DNA from: Kiloniellales bacterium | GTDB lineage: Bacteria > Pseudomonadota > Alphaproteobacteria > Kiloniellales > JAKSDN01 | Length of the DNA: 11,124 nucleotides | Assembly (NCBI GenBank): GCA_022360075.1 | Contig: JAKSDN010000579.1 | Coordinates: 1 to 11,124, forward strand | Direction: 5' to 3' | In this document: piece by piece, positions 5,305 through 11,124 of the stretch | How the letters are laid out: each line of letters starts with the position of its first letter | How positions within the stretch are numbered: the first letter of the stretch is position 1 | Notes under the pieces: generated by a model | Told to the model about the DNA's origin: nothing | The model's input: the letters and a program-made list of their open reading frames with translations, nothing else | Database searches by the model: none | Position numbers and translations under genes: made by a program

Positions 5305-6506
5305 AGCCCATAGATCTGCGAATCGTATTTGAACGGCAGATTTTCGATCGGCTCGACAACGCGCAGATTGGGGAAACGGCGAAACAGCGCTCCGAACACC
5401 ACTTGCAGCTCGATCCGGGCGAGTTGCTGTCCGAGACAGCGGTGGATGCCGTAGCCGAAGGCGAGGTGATGACCGGCTTTTCGTGTGATGTCGAGCTCGT
5501 CCGGCTCCGGAAACGCTGCCGGATCGCGGTTTGCGGAGGCCGAGATCGCAAACACGCCGTCACCGTGGCGGATTTCCGAACCGGCGACTTCGACATCCTC
5601 GAGCGCCACGCGCCGCGGCGCGAACTGGACCGGCGACAAGAAGCGCAGTAGCTCTTCGACCGCCGAATCGACCAGCTTCGGATTTGCTTTCAGCTTCTCG
5701 AGCTGGTCGGGATGCTCGAGCAGGAGCAGCGTACCCAGCGCGATCATATTCGTTGTGGTGTCATGGCCGGCCCGGAGGATCATCGAGCAGATGTCGGCAA
5801 GCTCCTCTCGGCTCAGATGGCCCGGCAGGACCTGCTCCTGAATGACCCGACTCAGCATGTCGTCGACTAGGTTCTTCTCTTTCTCCGCGATCAGCCGACG
5901 GCAGTACTCGACGAGATCCTTGGCGCTGTTCGCCGCTTCCTCGGCCGATTGCGATAGTCCATGCCGCCCGGCCGCGCATCTTGCGATGTAGGTGTGGTCT
6001 TCGTAGGGAGAGCCGAAAAGATCGCACATCACCAGAGCCGGCAGCTCCACTGCCAACGATGCCACTAGATCCGCCGGTGGCCCTTCCTGCGCCATGGCGT
6101 CGAGCAGCGTGTCGGTCAAGGATTCGATCTTCGGCCTCAGCGCCAGCATCCGCTTGGTCGTGAACTCCTTGGTGAACATCCGGCGGTAGTGGCCGTGCCG
6201 CGGGTTATCCATGCCGACGAAGGCCCGCTCCAGTTTATCGATCGCCTTTCGTGCCTCGGTTACGGTGGGAAAGTCCGGGCGCGCGAACTCACCGCTAAAG
6301 CGATCATCCAACAGTACCTTGCAGCAATCCTCGTAGCGCGTGAGCAGCCAAGCCCGCTGTTCATTCCACAGCCGTACCGCAGCAACCGGACATTGCTCCC
6401 GCGCGATCGCATACTCCCGCGGCAACTCGAACTGCGTATTGCGGCTAAAGGGAAAGCTAGGCGGCGCAGCGGCTCCGTTGAACGGGCATCCATCGTCGTT
6501 CGACAT
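5280..6506 (-). CDS. Cytochrome P450
   Basis: This 408-residue soluble bacterial-type P450 monooxygenase inserts one oxygen atom into an organic substrate, using electrons from a ferredoxin. All core motifs are intact: the I-helix AGHDTT (246-251) with the acid-alcohol pair D249-T250; the K-helix ExxR as E285-x-x-R288 (EELLR); and the heme loop FGYGIHRCLG (350-359) with the axial cysteine C357. The length and lack of an N-terminal membrane anchor fit class I bacterial P450s. ATG at 6506 is chosen over 6542 because GGAGAG (6517-6512 on the minus strand) precedes it at five bases. The [3Fe-4S]-type ferredoxin at 831-1037 is a likely electron donor, and an EthD-like gene lies 2.3 kb away. The gene is followed convergently by the AbrB gene, overlapping its end by 25 bases. 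A promoter-like AT-rich patch lies upstream at about 6580-6625. The substrate and CYP subfamily cannot be assigned from sequence alone. Confidence 0.97.
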   Translation of the reverse strand: MSNDDGCPFNGAAAPPSFPFSRNTQFELPREYAIAREQCPVAAVRLWNEQRAWLLTRYEDCCKVLLDDRFSGEFARPDFPTVTEARKAIDKLERAFVGMDNPRHGHYRRMFTKEFTTKRMLALRPKIESLTDTLLDAMAQEGPPADLVASLAVELPALVMCDLFGSPYEDHTYIARCAAGRHGLSQSAEEAANSAKDLVEYCRRLIAEKEKNLVDDMLSRVIQEQVLPGHLSREELADICSMILRAGHDTTTNMIALGTLLLLEHPDQLEKLKANPKLVDSAVEELLRFLSPVQFAPRRVALEDVEVAGSEIRHGDGVFAISASANRDPAAFPEPDELDITRKAGHHLAFGYGIHRCLGQQLARIELQVVFGALFRRFPNLRVVEPIENLPFKYDSQIYGLYRLPVAW

Positions 6507-6585
6507 CACATCTCTCCAACCAACGCCAGTAAACGGCGCCATTGGCCGCCATTTCTTCGTGTCTTGCGGTGAGGACGCTATTCTA

Positions 6586-6620
6586 TTACATCATGAATGT
6601 GAAAAACTCCATCATAATAA
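6586..6620 (-). promoter_or_regulatory. AT-rich upstream region of the P450 gene with candidate operator sites
   Basis: In a G+C-rich background, bases 6580-6625 are conspicuously AT-rich. On the minus strand TTATTATGAT (6620-6611) is identical to the 10-mer at 4197-4206 in the cupin/AbrB operator. Nearer the P450 is an imperfect inverted repeat TTACAT (6586-6591) / ATGTGA (6597-6602) around CATGA, with five of six positions symmetrical. I do not find a convincing -35/-10 pair, although TAGAAT (6584-6579 on the minus strand) could serve as a -10. Confidence 0.4.
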
Positions 6621-6644
6621 CAATGGTCGGCGCGCGCTCTCGAG

Positions 6645-6679
6645 CTGCCGGCAGGCGGCAGATGAAGGGCCGCAAGGCC
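6645..6679 (-). other. Hairpins after the dehydrogenase gene, weak terminator candidate
   Basis: Just downstream of the dehydrogenase stop (6689, minus strand) are two small inverted repeats: GGCC (6668-6671) / GGCC (6676-6679) with a four-base loop, and CTGCC (6645-6649) / GGCAG (6657-6661). Neither is followed by a T-tract. They could slow polymerase or mark the 3' end of the transcript before the P450 promoter, but they do not meet the criteria for an intrinsic terminator. Confidence 0.25.
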
Positions 6680-6688
6680 AGCCGGCGA

Positions 6689-7579
6689 TCAGGACGATCC
6701 GACGGAAACCCCGGCAATCTCTTCCATGGGAAGGATGACGGCAGCGATGTCCTTTTGCGCATGCCCCTTGCCTGCGGTCTCCACGAAGCACTGCATCGCG
6801 ACGTTCGGGAGCAGCAGCCGGACGCCCTCGGCGCGGGCCAGCGTGATGGCGCCTTGAAGGTCCTTGATGATGGTTTCGATCGTGGCGGCCGGCCGAAAGT
6901 CCCGCGCCAGGATGTGGTTTGGAACGACTCGCCGAAGGGTCCTGCTGCAGGCCGAGCTATTGCTCAGGACGTCGTAGAGGGCGTGAGCGTCGATACCCGC
7001 CTTCACGCCCAGCACCATCGCTTCGGCCACCAACGCGTGTGTGGTGATGGAGATCATGTTGTTGCACAGTTTGGCCGTGACGCCGCTGCCGACTTGGCCC
7101 ACGTGGAAGATCTGCTCGCCGACGGCCTCGAAAAGCGGCCGCGCCCTCTCCAGGGCTGCCGCTTCGCCCCCGACGATCACGCTCAGGGCTCCCTTCGCCG
7201 CCCCGTCCGGGCCACCGCTGACCGGTGCATCGAGATAGTGGATGCCGCCTGCCAGAAGGGCTGCGCCTATGCCGCGCGAGGTCGCAGGATCGATGGTCGC
7301 GAAATCGATGCACAAGGATGCCGGGTTTCTGGCCGACATCACGCCTTCACCCCCCAAGTAGAGTTCGCGCGATTGCTCGGCCGTGACCCGGCACGAACAG
7401 AAAACCTCGGCCCGTTCGGCTACCTCGGCGACCGACGCGGCCGGCAACGCTCCCCTTTCGGTCAGCGAGCGCAGCGAATCGGTATTGCTGCTGAAGACGT
7501 GCAGTTCATGGCCCGCGTCGATCAGCCGATGCGCCATCGGCCGCCCCATCAGACCCAAGCCTACGAATCCGACTCTCAT
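6689..7579 (-). CDS. Beta-hydroxyacid dehydrogenase (3-hydroxyisobutyrate / tartronate semialdehyde reductase family)
   Basis: This 296-residue cytoplasmic NAD(P)-dependent enzyme has the standard length of its family. Seen in order: an N-terminal Rossmann motif VGFVGLGLMGRPMA (3-16); the substrate-binding DAPVSGG (117-123) followed by GALSVIVGG (130-138); the catalytic region GSGVTAKLCNN with Lys170 and Asn174; and a second conserved lysine K239 followed by D240. The family oxidises or reduces beta-hydroxyacids such as 3-hydroxyisobutyrate, tartronate semialdehyde or succinic semialdehyde; the specific substrate is not evident. ATG at 7579 is chosen because GGGAGGTGAT (about 7590-7581, minus strand) is an excellent SD and because the Rossmann motif then starts at residue 3. 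The upstream in-frame ATG at 7735 adds 52 residues of no family character. It is divergent from the OYE gene, with about 31 bases between starts. Confidence 0.94.
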   Translation of the reverse strand: MRVGFVGLGLMGRPMAHRLIDAGHELHVFSSNTDSLRSLTERGALPAASVAEVAERAEVFCSCRVTAEQSRELYLGGEGVMSARNPASLCIDFATIDPATSRGIGAALLAGGIHYLDAPVSGGPDGAAKGALSVIVGGEAAALERARPLFEAVGEQIFHVGQVGSGVTAKLCNNMISITTHALVAEAMVLGVKAGIDAHALYDVLSNSSACSRTLRRVVPNHILARDFRPAATIETIIKDLQGAITLARAEGVRLLLPNVAMQCFVETAGKGHAQKDIAAVILPMEEIAGVSVGSS

Positions 7580-7603
7580 GATCACCTCCCTTTCCAAATC
7601 GGC

Positions 7604-7611
7604 TAGCGCTA
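7604..7611. promoter_or_regulatory. Palindrome TAGCGCTA at the OYE start, in the divergent intergenic gap
   Basis: The eight-base perfect palindrome TAGCGCTA ends on the first base of the proposed OYE start codon and lies in the 31-base gap between two divergent genes. Eight bases can arise by chance. If functional, it would be an operator half buried in the translation start. Confidence 0.2.
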
Positions 7612-8756
7612 TGAGACCAGCGCAGGCCAGGCCGTCGGTAGATCTTTTGTTCAGGCCGTTTCCGCTTGGCGAGACGATGCTGCGCAATCGAATCGCAATG
7701 GCTCCGATGACGCGCAAACGCTCCCCGCGTGGCATCCCGACTGAGGAAGTCGCGCGCTACTACCAGCGGCGAGGCAAAGGAGGAGTCGGCCTCATCTTCA
7801 GCGAAGGAGCGTTCATCGATCACCCCTCTGCCCAGGCCCACGAGGGGCATGCCTACGAGAATATCCCGCACTTTTTCGGATCGGCGGCGCTGAAGGGCTG
7901 GGAACGAGTCATTCAGGCCGTGCACGCGACGGGCGCGAAGTTCATACCCCAACTTTGGCATGTGGGAGAGGTCCGTCGGCGCAGCATGCCGCCCGACCCC
8001 TCTGTGCCGGGCTATGGGCCGCGGCAAATCACGCGCGACGGGGAGATCGCGGTAAAGGCGATGGGGGCCCGAGAAATCGAGGAAATCACGCGATCTTATG
8101 CCCGTTGCGCTAGCACGGCGCGCGAGATGGGCTGCGATGGCGTCGCCCTTCACGGGGCGCACGGCTATCTGATCGACCAGTTCTTCTGGCCCGAGACCAA
8201 CGACCGGCGCGATGAGTTCGGCGGCGTGATCGAGAACAGGAGCCGCTTCGCCTGCAACGTCGTGTCGGCGATCCGTGCAGCAGTCGGATCGGTTTTTCCG
8301 ATCGTGTTTCGCTTCTCTCAATGGAAGATGACCGACTACGACGCGCGGATCGCGCAGACCCCCGGAGAGCTCGAAGTTTTGCTGACGCAACTCGTCGGGG
8401 CCGGCGTGGACGTGTTCGACGTCAGCACACGACGCTTCTGGGAGCCGGCTTTCGACGGCAGCGAGCGCAGTCTCGCCTCCTGGACGCGCCATCTTTCCGG
8501 AAAGCCCACCATCGCGGTCGGCAGCGTCGGCCTCGACCAGCCGCATCACTCCAAATTCTTCCGGGACAAGGAGAAGATCAGCGCGAACGTCACGAACCTC
8601 GACAATCTGCTCGAGGCTCTGACACGGGGCGACTTCGATCTCGCGGCGGTCGGCCGAGCGGTCCTGGCAGACCCGAACTGGGCTGAGAAGGTACACGCTC
8701 GCCGCATGCAGGCAATCCGGCCTTTCGTTCGCAGCGACCTTGAGACCTATCGTTAG
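7611..8756 (+). CDS. Old yellow enzyme-family NADH:flavin oxidoreductase
   Basis: This 381-residue FMN-dependent TIM-barrel enzyme normally reduces activated C=C bonds of enones or related compounds using NAD(P)H. Visible family marks are LRNRIAMAPMTR (24-35) near the FMN site, PQLWHVGE (113-120), the active-site ALHGAHGYLIDQFF (179-192) with paired His181 and His184 and Tyr186, NDRRDEFGG (197-205), VFRFSQWK (232-239) with Arg234, the phosphate-binding TIAVGSVGL (300-308) and VGRAVLADPNW (347-357). There is no C-terminal FeS/FAD domain, so this is the short OYE type rather than the dienoyl-CoA reductase type. The start is uncertain: ATG 7611 gives the most family-like N-terminus but lacks an SD; ATG 7578 overlaps the divergent gene's start codon; a TTG 36 bases downstream of 7611 is also possible. 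It converges on the EthD-like gene with 11 bases between. Confidence 0.92.
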   Translation: MRPAQARPSVDLLFRPFPLGETMLRNRIAMAPMTRKRSPRGIPTEEVARYYQRRGKGGVGLIFSEGAFIDHPSAQAHEGHAYENIPHFFGSAALKGWERVIQAVHATGAKFIPQLWHVGEVRRRSMPPDPSVPGYGPRQITRDGEIAVKAMGAREIEEITRSYARCASTAREMGCDGVALHGAHGYLIDQFFWPETNDRRDEFGGVIENRSRFACNVVSAIRAAVGSVFPIVFRFSQWKMTDYDARIAQTPGELEVLLTQLVGAGVDVFDVSTRRFWEPAFDGSERSLASWTRHLSGKPTIAVGSVGLDQPHHSKFFRDKEKISANVTNLDNLLEALTRGDFDLAAVGRAVLADPNWAEKVHARRMQAIRPFVRSDLETYR

Positions 8757-8767
8757 GGTCGCGCTGG

Positions 8768-9475
8768 TCATAGGCTGAAGAGCACCCTCTCCTCCGTTGC
8801 GATCGCCTTGATATCGGAGACGTAAGCGCCTGCTTCGCCCTCACCGGCGAGGACTTCACGGATCATTGCGGTGCAACGCGCGGCATCGGAGCAGACGAGC
8901 TCGTCGACGCTGTCGCAGAGTGGCGGTGGAGCGTCGCCGGATGCCGAAGCGCGGGCATGATTCTGAATGTACCCGTGGCACAGGCCGTGTTCGCGCAAAC
9001 GCCTGAGCAGCAGCGGGCCGAAGACCTGCAGCCACCAGTCGCGGAAGTCGCGACGCGACCGATCCGTATGGCCCCGGACGCGCAAGAACAGCTTGACCGG
9101 TGAATCGTCCGATGGCTGGAACACGTGCTCCGCCGTGAGAATCGAGACCTCGCGCAATGGCCGCGCGAAGGTTTCCTGCTCGTCTCTCTTCATCAAAGGC
9201 GCGGCGACGCGATCGGAGATGTGCCTCAAGCGGGCCTCTTCGCTGCGGTACCAGACCATCGCAACGCCGTCGCACCAGCCGACCGGCAGGCCGAGCCCGG
9301 CGGCTTTCAGAGAATCGCAATGCGCATAGCGAAAGATGTTGCTCCAGCGCTTCATGGACATTCCCAGCTGCGCATGCTGTCGCCAACGCGCCTTGAAGCC
9401 TTCGCGGTCGAGCCCCTTTGGCCGTTCGGCAAAGTAGATCAGCTTCGGTCGGTCGGTCGCGGCAGGCGCATCCAT
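8768..9475 (-). CDS. EthD-domain-containing protein, two tandem EthD-like halves
   Basis: This protein of about 235 residues has two repeated ferredoxin-like (dimeric alpha/beta barrel) halves. Half 1 (about 11-115) begins KLIYFAERPKGLDREGFKARW and contains HAQLG. Half 2 (about 127-232) begins VKLFLRVRGHTDRSRRDFRDWW. Both show the strand, then charged loop, then F-x-x-x-W helix pattern of the EthD family. EthD is needed for the P450-based ethyl tert-butyl ether system of Rhodococcus; other relatives are small aromatic-pathway proteins whose biochemistry is often unclear. Single-domain EthD proteins are about 100 residues, so this tandem form could fold as an intramolecular dimer. ATG 9475 is preferred over GTG 9484; neither has a good SD. 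It follows the ABC permease on the same strand after about 100 bases and converges with the OYE gene. Confidence 0.82.
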   Translation of the reverse strand: MDAPAATDRPKLIYFAERPKGLDREGFKARWRQHAQLGMSMKRWSNIFRYAHCDSLKAAGLGLPVGWCDGVAMVWYRSEEARLRHISDRVAAPLMKRDEQETFARPLREVSILTAEHVFQPSDDSPVKLFLRVRGHTDRSRRDFRDWWLQVFGPLLLRRLREHGLCHGYIQNHARASASGDAPPPLCDSVDELVCSDAARCTAMIREVLAGEGEAGAYVSDIKAIATEERVLFSL

Positions 9476-9577
9476 GGCAAGCACGACGGCGGCTATGCAG
9501 CATTGCCGATGCGGCGCCCACGGACGGCTTCGCGCGACCGGAGCCTGCAGGCCTGTCGGGAGGTCACCGGAATGTCG

Positions 9578-11107
9578 TCACCGTCGATGCAGACGGTTAT
9601 CCATGGCCAGCAGCGCCCCGTTGATCCCGATCGCGAAAACGCCGATCAGTACGGTGATGGAGATCATCATCGAGACGTCATTGACCTCGATACCGCCCAT
9701 GATCAGGTGGCCGAGTCCCTTAACCGACGCGAACATCTCACCGATCATGACGCCCAGGAAGGTGATGGAAAAACTCAAGCGGATCGCCGTCACCAGCTCA
9801 GGGACCGTTGCCGGCACAAAGATCGTGAGGAAGGTCTGTGCCAGACTGAGCCGCATCCCCTTGGCGGTGCGGATCAAGGTGGGATTGATCGAACGCGTCG
9901 CGTTGTAGGTTATGAGCGTCATCGGGATGATGCCGTGGATTGCGCCGAACGCGACCTTGGCCGCGAAGCCGAGCCCGAAGAACAGCAGCATCACAGGGTA
10001 CAGGGTTACCTTCGGTGTCGACTGCAGGGCGACGAACATCGGCGCGAAAACCTCGCCGGCCCGCCGATTGAAGCCGAGGATCATGCCGATGGCCGCACCA
10101 CCGAAGATCGAGATGATGAGCGCGATGCCAAGCGCGCGCAGGGTTTCTTCCGCGTGCTCCCAGAATTGCGCCGTGGCGAACAATACCTTGGCACGGTCCA
10201 GGGTTTCCGCTGGCGAGGTCAAGGCCTCGCTGCCGACCAGATAGTGGAGGACCTGCCAGATCGCGAGGAAGCAGGCGGTGACGACGACACCCTCGATCAA
10301 TCGGACCAGAAGGCCGTCCTCGTTCGAGGCCTTCTGGGCCGTGGACACGGCCCAAGAGGCTCCGGCTATGAACTGCGATCGCTTCTCGAAGATGTGCACG
10401 CCGGTCAAGAGGATCGCGACAAGCAGGATGACGAACAGCAGCAGTCCGTACATCTTCTCGCTTTCGAAGCCCTCATAGGCGAACGCGATCGAATATCCGA
10501 TACCAGAGGTCGACAGAATGAACTCCGATCCGATGACACCGGCCATGCCGTATCCAAGAACGAGCTTGACACCGGTGAACAGATAGGGCGCTGCTGCGGG
10601 CAGCTGAATTAGCACCGCCGTCTGCAGCCGCCCCATACGGAACGTCCTGCCGGTCTTGGCGAGAACGGGTGGTATCCGGTCGAGACCGCTGAGCGTATTC
10701 GTGATCATCGCGACAAGGGCGTAGGCGAAGCCCATCAGAATGATCGACATGTCATTCATGCCGACGACGACAATGGCGAGCGGGTAGAGCACGAAAAACG
10801 GCAGCGCGTAGTAGCTCGCTATGACCGGCTCGGTCGCGCGCCGCAGACGCGGCAGGCGGTACAACAGGAGCCCGATCAGAAATCCGACGATCGTGGCGGC
10901 GACAATCGCGATACAGATGTTCTCGACCGTCTTGGCGGCCTGGGCCCAGAAGTCCCGCTCGCCCATGAGCCCGAAGAGGGTCGTCACCATGCGCGTCGGC
11001 GCCGTCAACTGTAACGGGCTGATCACCCCGGTCCGGCATAAGGCCTCGATCAGCAGGATCGCAGAGGCCAGGAGCGCGATCCGAATGATCGTGGAGCGCT
11101 GCCTCAT
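9578..11107 (-). CDS. ABC transporter permease, two permease domains fused (SsuC/TauC-like)
   Basis: This 509-residue integral membrane protein is made of two homologous permease domains joined by a hydrophilic linker (about 241-265). Each half has about five to six membrane segments and an EAA-type coupling loop. Loop 1 is KTGRTFRMGRLQTAVLIQLP (151-170); loop 2 is RTAKGMRLSLAQTFLTIFVP (413-431). Corresponding segments align between the halves, for example APTRMVTTLF (36-45) with SPAETLDRAKVLF (298-310), and YALPFFVLYPL (100-110) with LQSTPKVTLYPVML (361-374). The best match is the nitrate/sulfonate/taurine-type importer family, whose permeases are usually about 250-280 residues and dimerise; here the dimer would be covalent. 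The substrate is unknown, and the ATPase and binding protein must lie outside. ATG at 11107 overlaps the stop of an upstream gene (ATGA), indicating translational coupling. Confidence 0.92.
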   Translation of the reverse strand: MRQRSTIIRIALLASAILLIEALCRTGVISPLQLTAPTRMVTTLFGLMGERDFWAQAAKTVENICIAIVAATIVGFLIGLLLYRLPRLRRATEPVIASYYALPFFVLYPLAIVVVGMNDMSIILMGFAYALVAMITNTLSGLDRIPPVLAKTGRTFRMGRLQTAVLIQLPAAAPYLFTGVKLVLGYGMAGVIGSEFILSTSGIGYSIAFAYEGFESEKMYGLLLFVILLVAILLTGVHIFEKRSQFIAGASWAVSTAQKASNEDGLLVRLIEGVVVTACFLAIWQVLHYLVGSEALTSPAETLDRAKVLFATAQFWEHAEETLRALGIALIISIFGGAAIGMILGFNRRAGEVFAPMFVALQSTPKVTLYPVMLLFFGLGFAAKVAFGAIHGIIPMTLITYNATRSINPTLIRTAKGMRLSLAQTFLTIFVPATVPELVTAIRLSFSITFLGVMIGEMFASVKGLGHLIMGGIEVNDVSMMISITVLIGVFAIGINGALLAMDNRLHRR

Positions 11108-11124
11108 GAAGGCTTCTCGCCCAT
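11104..11124 (-). CDS. 3' end of an upstream gene coupled to the ABC permease (partial)
   Basis: On the minus strand a frame open to the window edge ends MGEKPS followed by TGA at 11106-11104. That TGA overlaps the permease ATG by the classic ATGA arrangement. In importers of this family the neighbour is often the ATP-binding subunit, but only six residues are visible, so the identity is a guess from context. Confidence 0.4.
   Translation of the reverse strand: MGEKPS

Noticed and set aside
6542..7606. 354-codon open frame on the plus strand
   Set aside because: Antisense to the beta-hydroxyacid dehydrogenase; an Arg/Gly/His/Asp-rich shadow sequence with no domain.
7383..7610. Long N-terminal extension of the OYE gene
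   Set aside because: It runs antisense through the dehydrogenase 5' end, is low-complexity Ser/Arg/Pro-rich and matches no OYE N-terminus.
7506..8771. 421-codon open frame on the minus strand
   Set aside because: Antisense to the OYE gene, whose own frame shows all family motifs; no recognisable domain.
9125..10612. 495-codon open frame on the plus strand
   Set aside because: It is antisense to the ABC permease and 5' EthD region. Its content is rich in D, R, E, Q and H, typical of an antisense shadow of a membrane-protein gene.

Overview
The window is high-G+C bacterial chromosomal DNA. Its gene content is a dense set of mostly catabolic genes on both strands: a cytochrome P450, a single-cluster [3Fe-4S]-type ferredoxin, an SDR dehydrogenase, an old-yellow-enzyme (OYE) reductase, a beta-hydroxyacid dehydrogenase, an FAH-family hydrolase, a degenerate cupin, an EthD-like protein, an IclR regulator and two transporters. 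This fits a metabolically versatile proteobacterium, most likely an alphaproteobacterium. That placement is inferred from gene families and base composition only. I see no tRNA, rRNA, transposase, integrase or CRISPR array.

Layout. Positions 1-1037 (+) hold the possible tail of an upstream gene, an SDR oxidoreductase and a small ferredoxin. Positions 1038-1560 hold no large gene. They contain a strongly structured leader-like segment (1075-1234) that ends at a well-formed Shine-Dalgarno (SD) and a 39-residue Arg-rich ORF, followed by a putative promoter for the IclR regulator (1561-2319, +). Facing it on the minus strand is a cupin-to-FAH-hydrolase operon (4141 to 2323). That operon is divergent from an AbrB-family membrane protein (about 4267-5304, +), and the two share one compact promoter/operator palindrome at 4200-4220. 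The AbrB gene converges on, and overlaps by 25 bases, the P450 (6506 to 5280, -). Upstream of the P450 is an AT-rich promoter-like patch carrying the same 10-mer (TTATTATGAT) found in the divergent operator. Further on are a beta-hydroxyacid dehydrogenase (7579 to 6689, -), a divergent OYE reductase (7611-8756, +), an EthD-like protein (9475 to 8768, -) and a fused double-domain ABC permease (11107 to 9578, -). The permease is translationally coupled by an ATGA overlap to a gene lying outside the window.

How the parts may work together (inference): the ABC permease and the AbrB protein would move a small organic substrate or product. The P450, fed by the [3Fe-4S] ferredoxin (no ferredoxin reductase is in the window), would hydroxylate it. 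The SDR, OYE and beta-hydroxyacid dehydrogenase would carry out redox steps, and the FAH-family enzyme would cleave or hydrate a diketo-type acid. The IclR protein is the only regulator present and the natural candidate for the repeated operator. The substrate cannot be named from the sequence.

The two observations most worth following are the pair of mutually exclusive RNA pairings around the SD of the 39-residue ORF, and the palindrome that overlaps both near-consensus promoters between the cupin and AbrB genes.
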